Below are positions 24,469 to 34,130 of a DNA stretch of 64,000 bases, piece by piece (within the stretch, counting starts at the first letter, position 1; every line of letters starts with the position of its first letter). This stretch comes from Pedobacter caeni. Lineage in GTDB: Bacteria; Bacteroidota; Bacteroidia; Sphingobacteriales; Sphingobacteriaceae. The stretch covers positions 1,116,001-1,180,000 of the forward strand of contig NZ_FQUQ01000001.1 in the NCBI RefSeq assembly GCF_900129215.1. Direction: 5' to 3'. A program made the translations under genes and the position numbers. The notes under the pieces were generated by a model. It was not told the DNA's origin. It ran no database searches and worked only from the letters and a program-made list of their open reading frames with translations.

Positions 24469-27252
24469 GTTTTGTTTTTCTGTTGCCAGCTGTTTGTACA
24501 GGAAGCTATAGATGATCGTTTCATGTGCTCTCTGATGACTGGCAAACAACCGGTTGATGTGCATGTGAAAAAGGCTGCAGTATAAGGATTTTCTGTCCTC
24601 AGGACTGCTTTCTGTTAAGGTGCCGGTAAAAGAACTGAGCAGCTCATCCGGAAGTGTCAGCAGAAGTTCCGCCAGGCTTCCTTGCGGATAAACCTCCCTG
24701 AAAGCGCTCCATTCCCTGTTTACTTTTTTAAACTCCATGCCGGCCATGTGATGCTCTCTTTCGTATACCTGCTGAATGCTGCGGATAAACAGCGCCTCCT
24801 CTCCTATGCTCAGTCCCATGGCGGTCAATGCTGATTTCATGAAAACGATGCAGTTCGCATACTTATCGAACAGGTCCAGGTCTTCGGTGATTACTTTCAG
24901 GGCATAGGCACTGTCCAGTTTGAAATGCTGCTCGGTAAGCTCCATCAGAGCGGGCCCATAGCGCTCTGTTTCCCTTTGATAAGTTTTCAATTGAATGTCA
25001 GTGATGAGTCCGTCGGATAGGTCTTCGGAGAGCAGCTCCATTAATTTGCTCATGTAAAAATATCCTTTTTCCGGCTGCCTTAATTGCAGCCGCAACCTGA
25101 GGTGCGGAGCCGGATCATTGTACCGGATAAAGAACCAGGTTTTAAATTCCGGAGCATAGGATGCGATGAAATTTTCGATCATGCCGGCAAGGATAAAGTC
25201 GGCTCTTTCCTCATGACAATAAATCTCAAAATACAACCAGTCTTTCCCGGGAACGATTACTTTTTCCAGGGTATTGCCAACTGTTTTTTTAGCTGGAACA
25301 TGCCCGGAATAGAGTTCTTCGTTGTGGTTTAAGCTGATTAAAGCCTGACTAAAGTAACTATTACTATTATCATCTTTAAATATCTGACAATTAGGCATAA
25401 TAACCTCAGTTATAACGAAATCGTTGTATTGATTCAGGTACTGTTTAAAGTATATTAAATCGGTTTCATTCTCTTTATCAAAGCATAAGGTCTGATCTCC
25501 GGTCCCTGCAGAAAAGTAACGGCTTACCCCCATTTCATTGAGCAGGTTAAGTATAGTTTTCTGCCCCTGATCTCCAGCTTTGACCCTCCATTTTCCGAGT
25601 GATAAAACGAGGTTTTTGTATTGAACTCTTGGGTAAAAATCCAGGTCCGGCAAGAGAGACTCAATGTCGAATAAGAGCTGCGTTTGTAATTGCTGGTGTT
25701 GCAGGTCGCACAGGAAGCGGTAGATGGACAGATCAGACCTGCTGTAGTTGTAGGCGGAGGCTAATCTCGGGATCAACCGCTTCCCATATTGCGCAGACAG
25801 GAGGATAATCTCACCGTTTTTTACGGTAACCAGGATATCATTTAATGGAATGACCTGATCAGCGCAGGAATAGTTCAAAATGGGAACCTCATATTCATAC
25901 ACCCCTTTTCTCCGGTTCACATTATCTACCTTACCTTCTGCCATATAAGCGATATCAAAAAAGATCACCTCCGGGTTTGCTGCGGATTCCAGGGCCGTAA
26001 TCTGTCTGCAATGTGAGGTGACGGCATCACTAGCCATGGTAAACCTCCCTGTTAATGCATTGCCTGTACAGCCGCCCATTGATTCCAGGATCAGGAGATT
26101 GTCTGCAAACCTAACTAAAGCACTAAAAGTGTTAGGTAGCTTTATATTACTATTTATCAACTCTTTGTATTTAATATTCTCCAATTGAATGGGTTGGTTT
26201 TTCTGGTTTGCCATCCGTAACATCTCTTTGAGCAACTGGTGCGCAAATTCAGTCCTGGGCATTCCAGAGGGTTCCGCCTGAGTTGCCCCTTCAGTCAGCT
26301 CACTTGCCAAACCAGCAGCTGCTGAACTTCCTGCTAAATCTCCATAGCCTATTCCCAATTCCGGATCCAGCACCCGTACCAGGGATAACTCCTGAGATTC
26401 AAACCGCTTTTGGAATGCATTTATAAAAGCATTAAGTCCTTCATTTATTGGTAGTATACTCTGTTTTGTTAAATATTCAATACAGGAAGGAAGATGTTTT
26501 AATGCAGCTTTGTCAAGCCCTCCTGAATGCAAAGTTCTTTCTGCAATAAGGTATTGCTCCTGTGTTCCAGAAAGCGGCTGACCGGTCCTGTTGAAATAGT
26601 CTGGTCCAATAATGTTCGGATCAAGATCGGTGAACAACAGTTGTAACTCGAGCATCGCTTTCAGAATACCTTTGAGGACTTCTTCTGACACCTCTCTGCT
26701 TTCCGCGAAATCACATATAGCCGCATATTTTGCTTTTTGACTGCAATATTCCAGCAACTCGCTGATGAATTCGCTTTTCTCAATTTCGGCGAGTTCAAAG
26801 ACCTGCTCCTGCAAGGAAATGAAGCGGATGCTCCTGGAGGTAGAATAAGTACTGGAATTAGAGAAATACAGACGATCTGGCGATGTCAAATCACTCATCG
26901 ACACTTCCATATCGTTTCTATACGACCAATCCTTAAAACGATGCAAATGCTGCGCTGAAGAAAACACCACCTCTTTTGCTCCCTCCGTCAATTCGGCAAC
27001 CGCAAATGAAGCAAAGCTCCCATAGGGTGTTCCCCTGTATCTGGAACGGTTGAAATACTTCCATATCGTAAACCTGACCTTAGGGTCCAGGTTCGCGAGC
27101 TCGCTTGCTTCAATGGTCTTTATTTTTTCATAAAAATCACTGGATGAAAAGCTAATAGATACTTTTAGCTGTTCCCATACTTCAACTAATTGATCTGTCA
27201 TGGAGAAGGCCGGAATTCTTAAAAGAATAAAAGGGCTGATGTTTATTTTCAT
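24442..27252 (-). CDS. Full-length lanthipeptide dehydratase (LanB-like)
   Basis: A 936-residue protein with both LanB halves. The N-terminal glutamylation domain begins MKINISPFILLRIPAFS and shows RSRYRGTPYGSFASFA and LIPRLASAYNYSRSDLSIYRF. The C-terminal elimination domain (about residues 660-930) shows WLYFEIYCH, FFIRYNDPAPHLRLRL and the helical tail of thiopeptide-type proteins. In this family Ser/Thr are glutamylated from Glu-tRNA and then eliminated to dehydroamino acids. The ATG at 27252 is preferred over a TTG five codons upstream because LanB proteins start this way. No LanC, LanT or protease gene is adjacent. Probable substrate: the peptide at 23148-23291. Confidence 0.9.
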   Translation of the reverse strand: MKINISPFILLRIPAFSMTDQLVEVWEQLKVSISFSSSDFYEKIKTIEASELANLDPKVRFTIWKYFNRSRYRGTPYGSFASFAVAELTEGAKEVVFSSAQHLHRFKDWSYRNDMEVSMSDLTSPDRLYFSNSSTYSTSRSIRFISLQEQVFELAEIEKSEFISELLEYCSQKAKYAAICDFAESREVSEEVLKGILKAMLELQLLFTDLDPNIIGPDYFNRTGQPLSGTQEQYLIAERTLHSGGLDKAALKHLPSCIEYLTKQSILPINEGLNAFINAFQKRFESQELSLVRVLDPELGIGYGDLAGSSAAAGLASELTEGATQAEPSGMPRTEFAHQLLKEMLRMANQKNQPIQLENIKYKELINSNIKLPNTFSALVRFADNLLILESMGGCTGNALTGRFTMASDAVTSHCRQITALESAANPEVIFFDIAYMAEGKVDNVNRRKGVYEYEVPILNYSCADQVIPLNDILVTVKNGEIILLSAQYGKRLIPRLASAYNYSRSDLSIYRFLCDLQHQQLQTQLLFDIESLLPDLDFYPRVQYKNLVLSLGKWRVKAGDQGQKTILNLLNEMGVSRYFSAGTGDQTLCFDKENETDLIYFKQYLNQYNDFVITEVIMPNCQIFKDDNSNSYFSQALISLNHNEELYSGHVPAKKTVGNTLEKVIVPGKDWLYFEIYCHEERADFILAGMIENFIASYAPEFKTWFFIRYNDPAPHLRLRLQLRQPEKGYFYMSKLMELLSEDLSDGLITDIQLKTYQRETERYGPALMELTEQHFKLDSAYALKVITEDLDLFDKYANCIVFMKSALTAMGLSIGEEALFIRSIQQVYEREHHMAGMEFKKVNREWSAFREVYPQGSLAELLLTLPDELLSSFTGTLTESSPEDRKSLYCSLFHMHINRLFASHQRAHETIIYSFLYKQLATEKQNLHLVQFNR

Positions 27253-27287
27253 GCCTACAAATTCCAACAGATTACAGGAGGAACAAA

Positions 27288-27319
27288 ATCTATTACGTAA
27301 ACAGGCAGATCTATTACGT
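27288..27319. promoter_or_regulatory. 21-base-spaced direct repeat upstream of LanB
   Basis: ATCTATTACGT occurs twice without mismatch, at 27288-27298 and 27309-27319, start to start 21 bases. The first copy extends to TATTACGTAAAC, shared with 23342-23353. The repeat ends 36 bases before the LanB ATG, where an activator would sit. The rest of the gap 27253-27661 is AT-rich; a lone ACGTAATAG at 27535-27543 is the only other thing I note there. Confidence 0.6.
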
Positions 27320-27661
27320 CAATTTACAAGAGGCAGGTTTCGGTTTAACTGAATACGGAGCGCACTATTTTAAACCTTTTGTTGGAATTTATGTCTGTTT
27401 TGAGAATATGAACGTTTATGTATCAGAGGATCAGAATAAAAGAAGAAAAAAAATAGCCTGATTATTAACAGAAACCGCCGCTCTGATAATTTTAGATGAC
27501 GGTTATACACTCTTAAGATAGTTAAGTCATTGGAACGTAATAGCCCGCCATTTTTAAACACAAACATCAAATAATCAATATATTAGCATTTAAACACAAG
27601 CCTATAGCAAAGCATTACATAAATAACAGAACAATTATTCATAGCACTAAAACCCAATTCT

Positions 27662-28456
27662 ATGATGAAATACCTTTTTGGTGGAGCAGGATTTATTACG
27701 ATGACAGTTGCCTTCACCATGATGAGCCGGGAGCCGGTAACTCCCCCAATTAACGCAGTTGTAATTCCAACTGAAGATAGTTTGTACAGCAGGCACGTCA
27801 GCAATATTTACCAATCAGCACATCTTGAGGAAAGTGGCTTAAGTCCTTCCGTTTTTGAAAAAGCCGTTACCGGTTTTTACAACCTTAAAAGATCCGGACA
27901 AGTATCTGCGGATAAGTCTATTCTAACCATTGCTGATTTTGACCAAAACAGTACACGTAAACGTTTATGGATTGTAGATCTGGACAAAAAGAAATTGTTG
28001 CTCAATACCTGGGTTGCCCATGGACAGCGAAGTGGAAGTGACAAGGCTACCCGGTTTTCCAACCTGAATGATTCCTTTCAGAGCAGCATCGGATTTTACT
28101 TAACAGCAGAGATTTATAATGGACAGCACGGCAAGTCATTACGCCTTGACGGAATGGATGAAGGCTTTAATTCCAATGCCCGTAAGCGTTCTATAGTAGT
28201 ACATGGTGCCGACTATGTGAGTCAGGGAACGATCAATGCTTTGGGGAGACTGGGCCGTAGTCAGGGCTGCCCGGCAGTAGCGCCGGAACTTGCAAATACC
28301 CTGATCAACACCATTGAGGGGGGGAATGTTCTTTTTATCAATGTCACAGACCATTACTATACCTCGAAATATCTGAATGAACATGTCGCGGCCATATATG
28401 CCGCCAACGATACGAGTAATAAAGAGCTGAATCTGGATTCTGCTCTCAGTATTTAA
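27662..28456 (+). CDS. Murein L,D-transpeptidase catalytic-domain protein
   Basis: A 264-residue protein with an N-terminal signal or membrane anchor. The catalytic domain shows RLWIVDLDKKKLLLNTWVAHG, then SIVVHGADYVS and GRLGRSQGCPAV, the His and Cys motif of the YkuD-like family PF13645. It should act in the periplasm on peptidoglycan stems. Length is normal. It is a single-gene unit followed by a hairpin. Confidence 0.87.
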   Translation: MMKYLFGGAGFITMTVAFTMMSREPVTPPINAVVIPTEDSLYSRHVSNIYQSAHLEESGLSPSVFEKAVTGFYNLKRSGQVSADKSILTIADFDQNSTRKRLWIVDLDKKKLLLNTWVAHGQRSGSDKATRFSNLNDSFQSSIGFYLTAEIYNGQHGKSLRLDGMDEGFNSNARKRSIVVHGADYVSQGTINALGRLGRSQGCPAVAPELANTLINTIEGGNVLFINVTDHYYTSKYLNEHVAAIYAANDTSNKELNLDSALSI

Positions 28457-28470
28457 ATCCCTATAATGAG

Positions 28471-28505
28471 CAGGAGGCTTCTGTACACAGGCCTCTTGTT
28501 TCATT
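28471..28505 (+). terminator. Probable terminator of the L,D-transpeptidase gene
   Basis: A hairpin made of GAGG/CCTC and CTGT/ACAG arms at about 28474-28495, followed by TTGTTTCATTT. The T run is weak. Confidence 0.55.
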
Positions 28506-28551
28506 TAAAAAACAGGAACAATTCCTTATCTTGCCTTGAAAAAGACAATTC

Positions 28552-29136
28552 ATGTTCCATCCTCTTTTCGATCATATTCACAAGTACATCCCTCTGGATG
28601 AAAATGAAAAACAGCTCATTACCAAAAAACTGAAATACCTCCATCTGAAAAAAAAAGAAGTAGTATTGGCGGAGGGTAAGGTTTGTCAGGCCAATTATTT
28701 CATCGTTAAAGGATGTTTGAGGATGTGTTTTTTTGACGATAAAGGAGTCGAACAAACAATTCAGTTTGCCATCGAGAACTGGTGGATCAGTGATTATACA
28801 AGCCTGGAGAATGGCAAACCATCCGGATTTCAGATTCAGGCGGTGGAAGCATCAGAAGTCATTGCGGTAGAAAAAGCGATTCAGGAAGGACTATTTGATG
28901 AGGTGCCTAAACTGGAACGTTATTTCCGGTTGATGATGCAGCGGGGCTACTCTGCCAGTCAGATGAGAAAAAAATATGATTATACTTTATCCAGAGAAGA
29001 GCAATACTATCATTTTAGTGCTGCTTTCCCTCAGTTTGTCCAAAGGATCCCACAATACATGCTGGCTTCCTATCTGGGCTTTACTCCCGAATTTTTAAGT
29101 AAAATCAGAGCAAAAGGCACAAGGAAGATTTCTTAA
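28552..29136 (+). CDS. Crp/Fnr-family transcriptional regulator
   Basis: A 194-residue protein with a cyclic-nucleotide-binding-like domain (KKEVVLAEGKVCQANYFIVKGCLRM) and a short winged helix (PQYMLASYLGFTPEFLSKIRAK). A TATCTTG box lies at 28527-28533, 19 bases before the ATG. It is followed by an AhpD-like gene 82 bases downstream on the same strand, a common pairing in Bacteroidota, and probably regulates it. Confidence 0.87.
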   Translation: MFHPLFDHIHKYIPLDENEKQLITKKLKYLHLKKKEVVLAEGKVCQANYFIVKGCLRMCFFDDKGVEQTIQFAIENWWISDYTSLENGKPSGFQIQAVEASEVIAVEKAIQEGLFDEVPKLERYFRLMMQRGYSASQMRKKYDYTLSREEQYYHFSAAFPQFVQRIPQYMLASYLGFTPEFLSKIRAKGTRKIS

Positions 29137-29218
29137 ACCAGGTTAAGTTTTTTTTAGCCCTTTTATGCTGACCTTTGAGATGTAAATTAAAACTCATTTA
29201 AAAAACAACTACATACTG

Positions 29219-29668
29219 ATGAAACAAAGAATCGATATCCAAAAAGTTAATCCTAAAGCTTATCAGGGAATGTTTGCGCTGGAGAATGTTTTAAACGATA
29301 GTTCTCTCAGCAAAACTCATAAAGAACTGATTAAAATCAGGGCTTCACAAATAAACGGCTGTGCTTTTTGTCTGGACATGCATACCCGTGATGCAAGAGG
29401 TTATGGTGAAACAGAACAACGCCTCTACACCTTAAGCGCCTGGAGAGAAACCTCATTTTTTACTGAAGAAGAAATGGCCATACTTGCTTTAACAGAAGAA
29501 GTTACCCTAATTGCATCAGGTGGCGTGTCGGAGCAGACCTATGCGCGTGCCGCTGAATTGTTCTCTGAACAGGAGTTGTCTGAAATTATCATGGCGATTG
29601 TAACAATTAATGCCTGGAACAGAATTGCGGTAAGCACTCATAAACAACCAGCATTCGTTAAGGCATAA
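29219..29668 (+). CDS. Carboxymuconolactone decarboxylase/AhpD-like protein
   Basis: A 149-residue all-helical protein with the AhpD redox motif NGCAFCLDMHTRDAR (CxxC plus His) and the MAILALTEEVTLI helix. Members reduce peroxides or act as disulfide relays. The last codons (PAFVKA and the stop) lie in the first copy of a 24-base tandem duplication, so the repeat may have arisen at this gene's end. Confidence 0.87.
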   Translation: MKQRIDIQKVNPKAYQGMFALENVLNDSSLSKTHKELIKIRASQINGCAFCLDMHTRDARGYGETEQRLYTLSAWRETSFFTEEEMAILALTEEVTLIASGGVSEQTYARAAELFSEQELSEIIMAIVTINAWNRIAVSTHKQPAFVKA

Positions 29669-29696
29669 AAAACAGCATTTGTTAATGCATAAAAAA
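29649..29696 (+). repeat. Tandem 24-base duplication at a gene end
   Basis: CAGCATTCGTTAAGGCATAA plus AAAA (29649-29672) is followed directly by a second copy (29673-29696) with two mismatches. The first copy holds the stop codon of the AhpD-like gene. Confidence 0.75.
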
Positions 29697-29750
29697 GGCC
29701 ATCTCCGGTTTAGCTTATAATGATGCTAAATCAGAGATGGCCTTCTTTAT
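29695..29750. terminator. Long bidirectional terminator
   Basis: AAGGCCATCTC at 29695-29705 pairs with GAGATGGCCTT at 29734-29744. Inside it GGTTTAGC and GCTAAATC pair with one G-U, giving nearly 20 base pairs with a 10-base loop. A run lies before it and CTTTAT after it. It separates the AhpD-like gene from the convergent metalloprotease gene. Confidence 0.85.
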
Positions 29751-29760
29751 GCTTAAATAA

Positions 29761-32301
29761 TTACGATTTCGGATTCAATGCGTTGTTGATGCGCACCAAC
29801 AGATCCTGTAAATGGTATTTACTTAAGCCTGTTGCCGCAGGAATGGCAAGGCGGATATCTTTCGCCAAACCGGTCATTTGTGCACGGCTAATGCTGGATA
29901 CATCAGTACTTGTAGGATCGGCAGATCTCATTCCAGGGAAACCTCCCGGAGCTGCCGAAGCTGGTGCAACCATCAGCTTACTTAAATTATCTACATAAGC
30001 TTTTTGAAGGTTTCTTCTGTATACATCTATGTTTTTATGGCTGCGTAATTCAGACCAGATTCCGTTTTTAAGGTCGGCAAACAGATGCTCCGCAGTATAG
30101 GCTTTGGCACCGTTCATTACTTCTGCATTGATCAGTTTACCAATGGTATTGGCATTCAGGAATCTGGCTAAAGTGTTTTTCTGAATCCCCTGAAAAACAT
30201 CTACAGGATTAATTCCGGTACGCTCTATTAACTCTTTGTTGATCAGCCAGGTTGGGCTATTGAATAACTGTGCATTCAAAAAGGTCATTGCTTCCTTTTG
30301 CGTGGCAAATGGAACAGCAACAAAAGAAGCGCCGCTTTCTTCTACCGTTTTAGGAGTAGTATAAATACCGCCGATATTTTTAGCTACATGTCCCATGTAA
30401 CGGCCGTATTGACCTACCAGTTCGCCATATAAGGTTTTAGCGTTCTGATAGCCTTCATTCGGCTCTTTACTCCAGGTAAGCAGATTAGGTAAAATGCGTT
30501 TTAAGTTTTTAATTCCGTAAGCAGAGGCCAGCATGGCATTGTCGCCAAGATCTTCATTTTGGTTACGTGGATCATTGGCATCGCTTTCTGTTCCAAAAGC
30601 AAGTCTTTTATTTCCGGAGATCCTGTTGATGATCGTTTTATTGGAAATGGCAAGTTCTTCCTGTGGTCCTTTAAATTCAGGCATCCATTTGTAACCCCAT
30701 TCTATTGCCCATAGATCATAATCACCGATTCTTGGGAAGATTCCTTTGGAACTGATGTTGTCTTCAGGTTGAGCTACATAGTTAAAACGCGCATAATCCA
30801 TGATCGAAGGCGTATGTCCGTTTTTCTCTACCCATTGTTTGTCTCTTAATTTTTCTACCGGTACTGTTGCCGAAGAACCAAAGTTATGGCGCAGACCTAA
30901 GGTATGTCCAATCTCATGAGAAGAGACAAAACGGATGAGCTCACCCATCAATTTGTCGTCAAAAGTCATCTTTCTTGCCGCAGGGTCAACTGCCGCCGCC
31001 TGGATCAGGTACCAGTTTCTAAGGATCAGCATGACATTGTGATACCAGTTTACATGGGTTTCCAGAATTTCTCCGGTGCGAGGGTCATGGACGTGTGGTC
31101 CGCTTGCATTTGGAATATCAGAAGGTTTGTATACAATAACGTTATGTCTGGCATCCTCAATGCTCCATGACGGATCAGTTGGTGCTTCTTTCGCTACAAT
31201 TGCATTTTTGAATCCGGCTTTCTCAAAAGCAATCTGCCAGTCATTTACTCCTTGCATCAGGTATGGCACCCATTTTTTTGGTGTTGCAGGGTCGATGTAA
31301 TAAACGATTTGCTTTTTTGGCTCTACCAGTTCACCTCTTTTGTATTTCTCTACATCTTCGGCCTTAGGTTCCAATCTCCATCTGGTGATCAGGGACAGGT
31401 TCTTTACGCCCTGAGGATTTGAGTCAAAGTCAACAAAACCGGTAGCGAAATAACCAACACGGGGATCGAAATACCTGGCTTTCATCTGTGAGGAAGGCAA
31501 TAAAACCATAGAACTATTCAGTTCGTAAGTTGCCGGGGTTGCGCTTGGTGCACCGCCCATTCCGCCAGGCATCTGAGGAGCCGACTTCGAATAAGTCTTC
31601 AAAGTCCGGATCTCAATGTTCAGCGGATAAGCTTTAATCTCTTTGATGTAGCTTCTGTCGGCCATCATTCCGCCCAATGACAATGCTTTTTTCACGGAAG
31701 GATCAAAAAAGAAAATCTCGTTATCACTGTTCATGTAATCAGTGACATCTATCACCACCCCTTTGGCACCCGAAACAGAATCTTTAGCCAATGCTTTGAT
31801 GTCAAATGAGGCCACCAATGGCTGCACATTTGAATTCATGACCGACTTGTATAATCCCTGAGCAGTGGTATCCTGAGAACGCTCTCCAAAAGAAATGCTT
31901 TTTAGAAACAGTTTGTTGGCAGGACCTTTCTGAAAGGAAATGACATTGTCGCCAATCTGATCGCCACCATAACCCATCATTTGAGAACGGTTTCCGGCAG
32001 CGGCTTTGCTGATCCTGTTTACGATCAGAATCTCTCTGTTCATCAGTGAATCCGGGATCTCAAAGAAATACCGGTCTTCTACGTTATGTACTTTAAACAG
32101 ACCTTTATCTGTTTTTGCTTTGGCAGTGATCACTTCAGCATAAGGCTTGGGGCCGTTTCCTGCAGGCGGACGGTTCACCGCATTTGGATTTGCCGCCGGG
32201 CTTACCGCAGAAGGTGCATTTTTCTTTGGGTTTCGTTGTTGTGTGAAACCTTGAAAACCAGTGCCTAAAAGCACCAGCGTGATCAAACTTAATCTTTTCA
32301 T
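29761..32301 (-). CDS. Secreted zinc-dependent metalloprotease (DUF5117/DUF5118 type)
   Basis: An 846-residue protein starting MKRLSLITLVLLGTGFQGF, a signal peptide ending in TQQ; an in-frame ATG 19 codons upstream is possible. After a Pro/Asn-rich linker comes a large N-terminal region with DUF5118/5117-like sequence, then the metzincin zinc site HEIGHTLGLRHN near residues 460-471 (HExxHxxGxxH). A long C-terminal helical region follows. Such proteins are widespread in Bacteroidota and usually lie near nutrient-uptake operons; substrates are not known. It follows the DsbD gene by 139 bases on the same strand. Confidence 0.87.
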   Translation of the reverse strand: MKRLSLITLVLLGTGFQGFTQQRNPKKNAPSAVSPAANPNAVNRPPAGNGPKPYAEVITAKAKTDKGLFKVHNVEDRYFFEIPDSLMNREILIVNRISKAAAGNRSQMMGYGGDQIGDNVISFQKGPANKLFLKSISFGERSQDTTAQGLYKSVMNSNVQPLVASFDIKALAKDSVSGAKGVVIDVTDYMNSDNEIFFFDPSVKKALSLGGMMADRSYIKEIKAYPLNIEIRTLKTYSKSAPQMPGGMGGAPSATPATYELNSSMVLLPSSQMKARYFDPRVGYFATGFVDFDSNPQGVKNLSLITRWRLEPKAEDVEKYKRGELVEPKKQIVYYIDPATPKKWVPYLMQGVNDWQIAFEKAGFKNAIVAKEAPTDPSWSIEDARHNVIVYKPSDIPNASGPHVHDPRTGEILETHVNWYHNVMLILRNWYLIQAAAVDPAARKMTFDDKLMGELIRFVSSHEIGHTLGLRHNFGSSATVPVEKLRDKQWVEKNGHTPSIMDYARFNYVAQPEDNISSKGIFPRIGDYDLWAIEWGYKWMPEFKGPQEELAISNKTIINRISGNKRLAFGTESDANDPRNQNEDLGDNAMLASAYGIKNLKRILPNLLTWSKEPNEGYQNAKTLYGELVGQYGRYMGHVAKNIGGIYTTPKTVEESGASFVAVPFATQKEAMTFLNAQLFNSPTWLINKELIERTGINPVDVFQGIQKNTLARFLNANTIGKLINAEVMNGAKAYTAEHLFADLKNGIWSELRSHKNIDVYRRNLQKAYVDNLSKLMVAPASAAPGGFPGMRSADPTSTDVSSISRAQMTGLAKDIRLAIPAATGLSKYHLQDLLVRINNALNPKS

Positions 32302-32440
32302 TCGTTGTAATTGAGTTTTAGATATATTCGTTCCTTTTACCGGAACAGGTTGTTTCATGTTGTGGATGACATTTTAAAACGATGGTCAGCATCCACCACA
32401 CCATCGTTTTTACTATTAACTATTTAACCTAAATTTTCAA

Positions 32441-34123
32441 TTATTTATTGAAAGTCTTTAAGCCACTATCGAGGAATTCAAGGTATTCCCCAGCTTTGAC
32501 AGCACCTGTAGGTGGGCTCAGCAATTGTTCATCATGCCCAAGCAAAACATAAAATGGCTGTGAATTTGAGTTGAATCTGGAAGCCTGAAAATCGCTCCAT
32601 TTGTTTCCCAGTGTTTTCACATCACGGCCGCTAAACTTTGATTTAAATTTTTCATTTTCCATCAATTCTGTTTTATCATCCACATATAACTGGATGATGA
32701 CATAATCGTTATTGAGTTTAGAAAAAATCTCTTTAACAGACCATACATTGGCCTCCATCTCCCTGCAGTTTACGCAAGCATGTCCCGTAAAATCCAGAAG
32801 AACAGGTTTCTTTACTTTCTTCGCATAAGCCACTCCCTCCTCATAATCAAAAAATACATTCAGATTTAAAGGGGCATGAAAGATGTCAGAATATTTATGA
32901 GGGCCTTCTTCATGCTTTATCGTATGACCAGAAGAGCCGCCTGTCAATGTAGCGGTATAGAGGTCAAAATCCTGAGTCGCCTGCGGCGGAAGGAATGCAG
33001 ATACAGATTTCAGTGGTGCTCCCCATAATCCGGGAATCATGTAAACTGTAAATGACAGGACCACAATGGCAATCAATAACCTTGGAACAGAAATGAAATT
33101 TACAGGGCTGTCATGGGAGAATTTTAATTTTCCAAGCAGGTATAAGCCCATCAATCCAAAAATCACAATCCAAAGCACCAGAAAAACTTCTCTGTCGAAC
33201 CAGTTCCAGTGGTAAGCAAGATCTACATTGCTTAAAAATTTCATGGCCAATGCCAGTTCCAGAAAACCCAGAACCACTTTCACACTGTTTAGCCAGCCTC
33301 CTGATTTAGGCAGGGCGCTTAACCAGGATGGGAACAATGCAAATAAAGCAAATGGAATGGCCAGGGCAAAAGAGAACCCGAACATACCTACCGCCGGGCC
33401 AAGCAATGCACCACTGGTTGCAGCCTGTACCAATAAGGTCCCGATAATCGGACCAGTACAGGAGAAGGAAACCAGGGCCAGTGTACCTGCCATAAAGAAC
33501 AAGCCGGCAAGGCCACCTTTATCGGAGTTCGCATCCATTTTGTTTACCCATGACGAAGGGAGTGTGATTTCAAAGGCCCCAAGAAAGGAGATCGCAAAGA
33601 TCAGGAGTAAGATAAAGAACAGGAAGTTAAAAATACCGTTTGTAGACAAGCTATTGAGCGCATCCGGACCAAAAAGCACCGTTACCAGTAAGCCCAGTAC
33701 CACATAGATCACGATGATAGACAAGCCGTAAAACATTGCCCGGCTGACTGCCTTACCCTTGGTCTGACTTCCCTTAGTAAAAAAGCTGACCGTTAATGGA
33801 AGCATCGGAAAAATACAAGGCATCAGCAATGCGGCCAGACCTCCGATAAATCCTGCGATGAAAATTCCGGTTAATCCTTGTTTTTCTTCTTTTTTCAGCA
33901 GATTTTTGTCCGGCCCGGCAACATCAGCACTTTGCTTAGCCGGGCTGACAATCGTGGCGGTAATACTGTCCCTTACCCCGCTATCCGGCTTAATTTCAGT
34001 GAATTCAATGTCATTTAAGGAGCTGTCTGTCTCCTGCGACCGGGCTGTTGTAACCGTCAAAAAAAACATGAGTATTCCCATGACGAGCATTTTTATGCTC
34101 GTCTGATAGTTATTTAAAATCAT
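32441..34123 (-). CDS. DsbD-type thiol:disulfide interchange protein (membrane and thioredoxin domains)
   Basis: A 560-residue protein. An N-terminal signal is followed by a linker of about 50 residues, then the eight-helix CcdA-like membrane domain with its two cysteines (LLMPCIFPMLPLT and VSFSCTGPIIG), and a periplasmic thioredoxin domain with GHACVNCREM near 446-455. It carries electrons from cytosolic thioredoxin to the periplasm. The N-terminal immunoglobulin-like alpha domain of classical DsbD is missing here and is encoded by the separate gene seven bases upstream. Confidence 0.9.
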   Translation of the reverse strand: MILNNYQTSIKMLVMGILMFFLTVTTARSQETDSSLNDIEFTEIKPDSGVRDSITATIVSPAKQSADVAGPDKNLLKKEEKQGLTGIFIAGFIGGLAALLMPCIFPMLPLTVSFFTKGSQTKGKAVSRAMFYGLSIIVIYVVLGLLVTVLFGPDALNSLSTNGIFNFLFFILLLIFAISFLGAFEITLPSSWVNKMDANSDKGGLAGLFFMAGTLALVSFSCTGPIIGTLLVQAATSGALLGPAVGMFGFSFALAIPFALFALFPSWLSALPKSGGWLNSVKVVLGFLELALAMKFLSNVDLAYHWNWFDREVFLVLWIVIFGLMGLYLLGKLKFSHDSPVNFISVPRLLIAIVVLSFTVYMIPGLWGAPLKSVSAFLPPQATQDFDLYTATLTGGSSGHTIKHEEGPHKYSDIFHAPLNLNVFFDYEEGVAYAKKVKKPVLLDFTGHACVNCREMEANVWSVKEIFSKLNNDYVIIQLYVDDKTELMENEKFKSKFSGRDVKTLGNKWSDFQASRFNSNSQPFYVLLGHDEQLLSPPTGAVKAGEYLEFLDSGLKTFNK

Positions 34124-34130
34124 TTTCTGC

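Noticed and set aside
27370..27570. Minus-strand frame of 66 codons upstream of LanB, beginning with FVFKNGG, which faintly recalls the peptide's LFVFKSKKG
   Set aside because: No leader pattern, no Ser/Thr-rich tail, a Phe run of low complexity, and no start codon context; probably chance.
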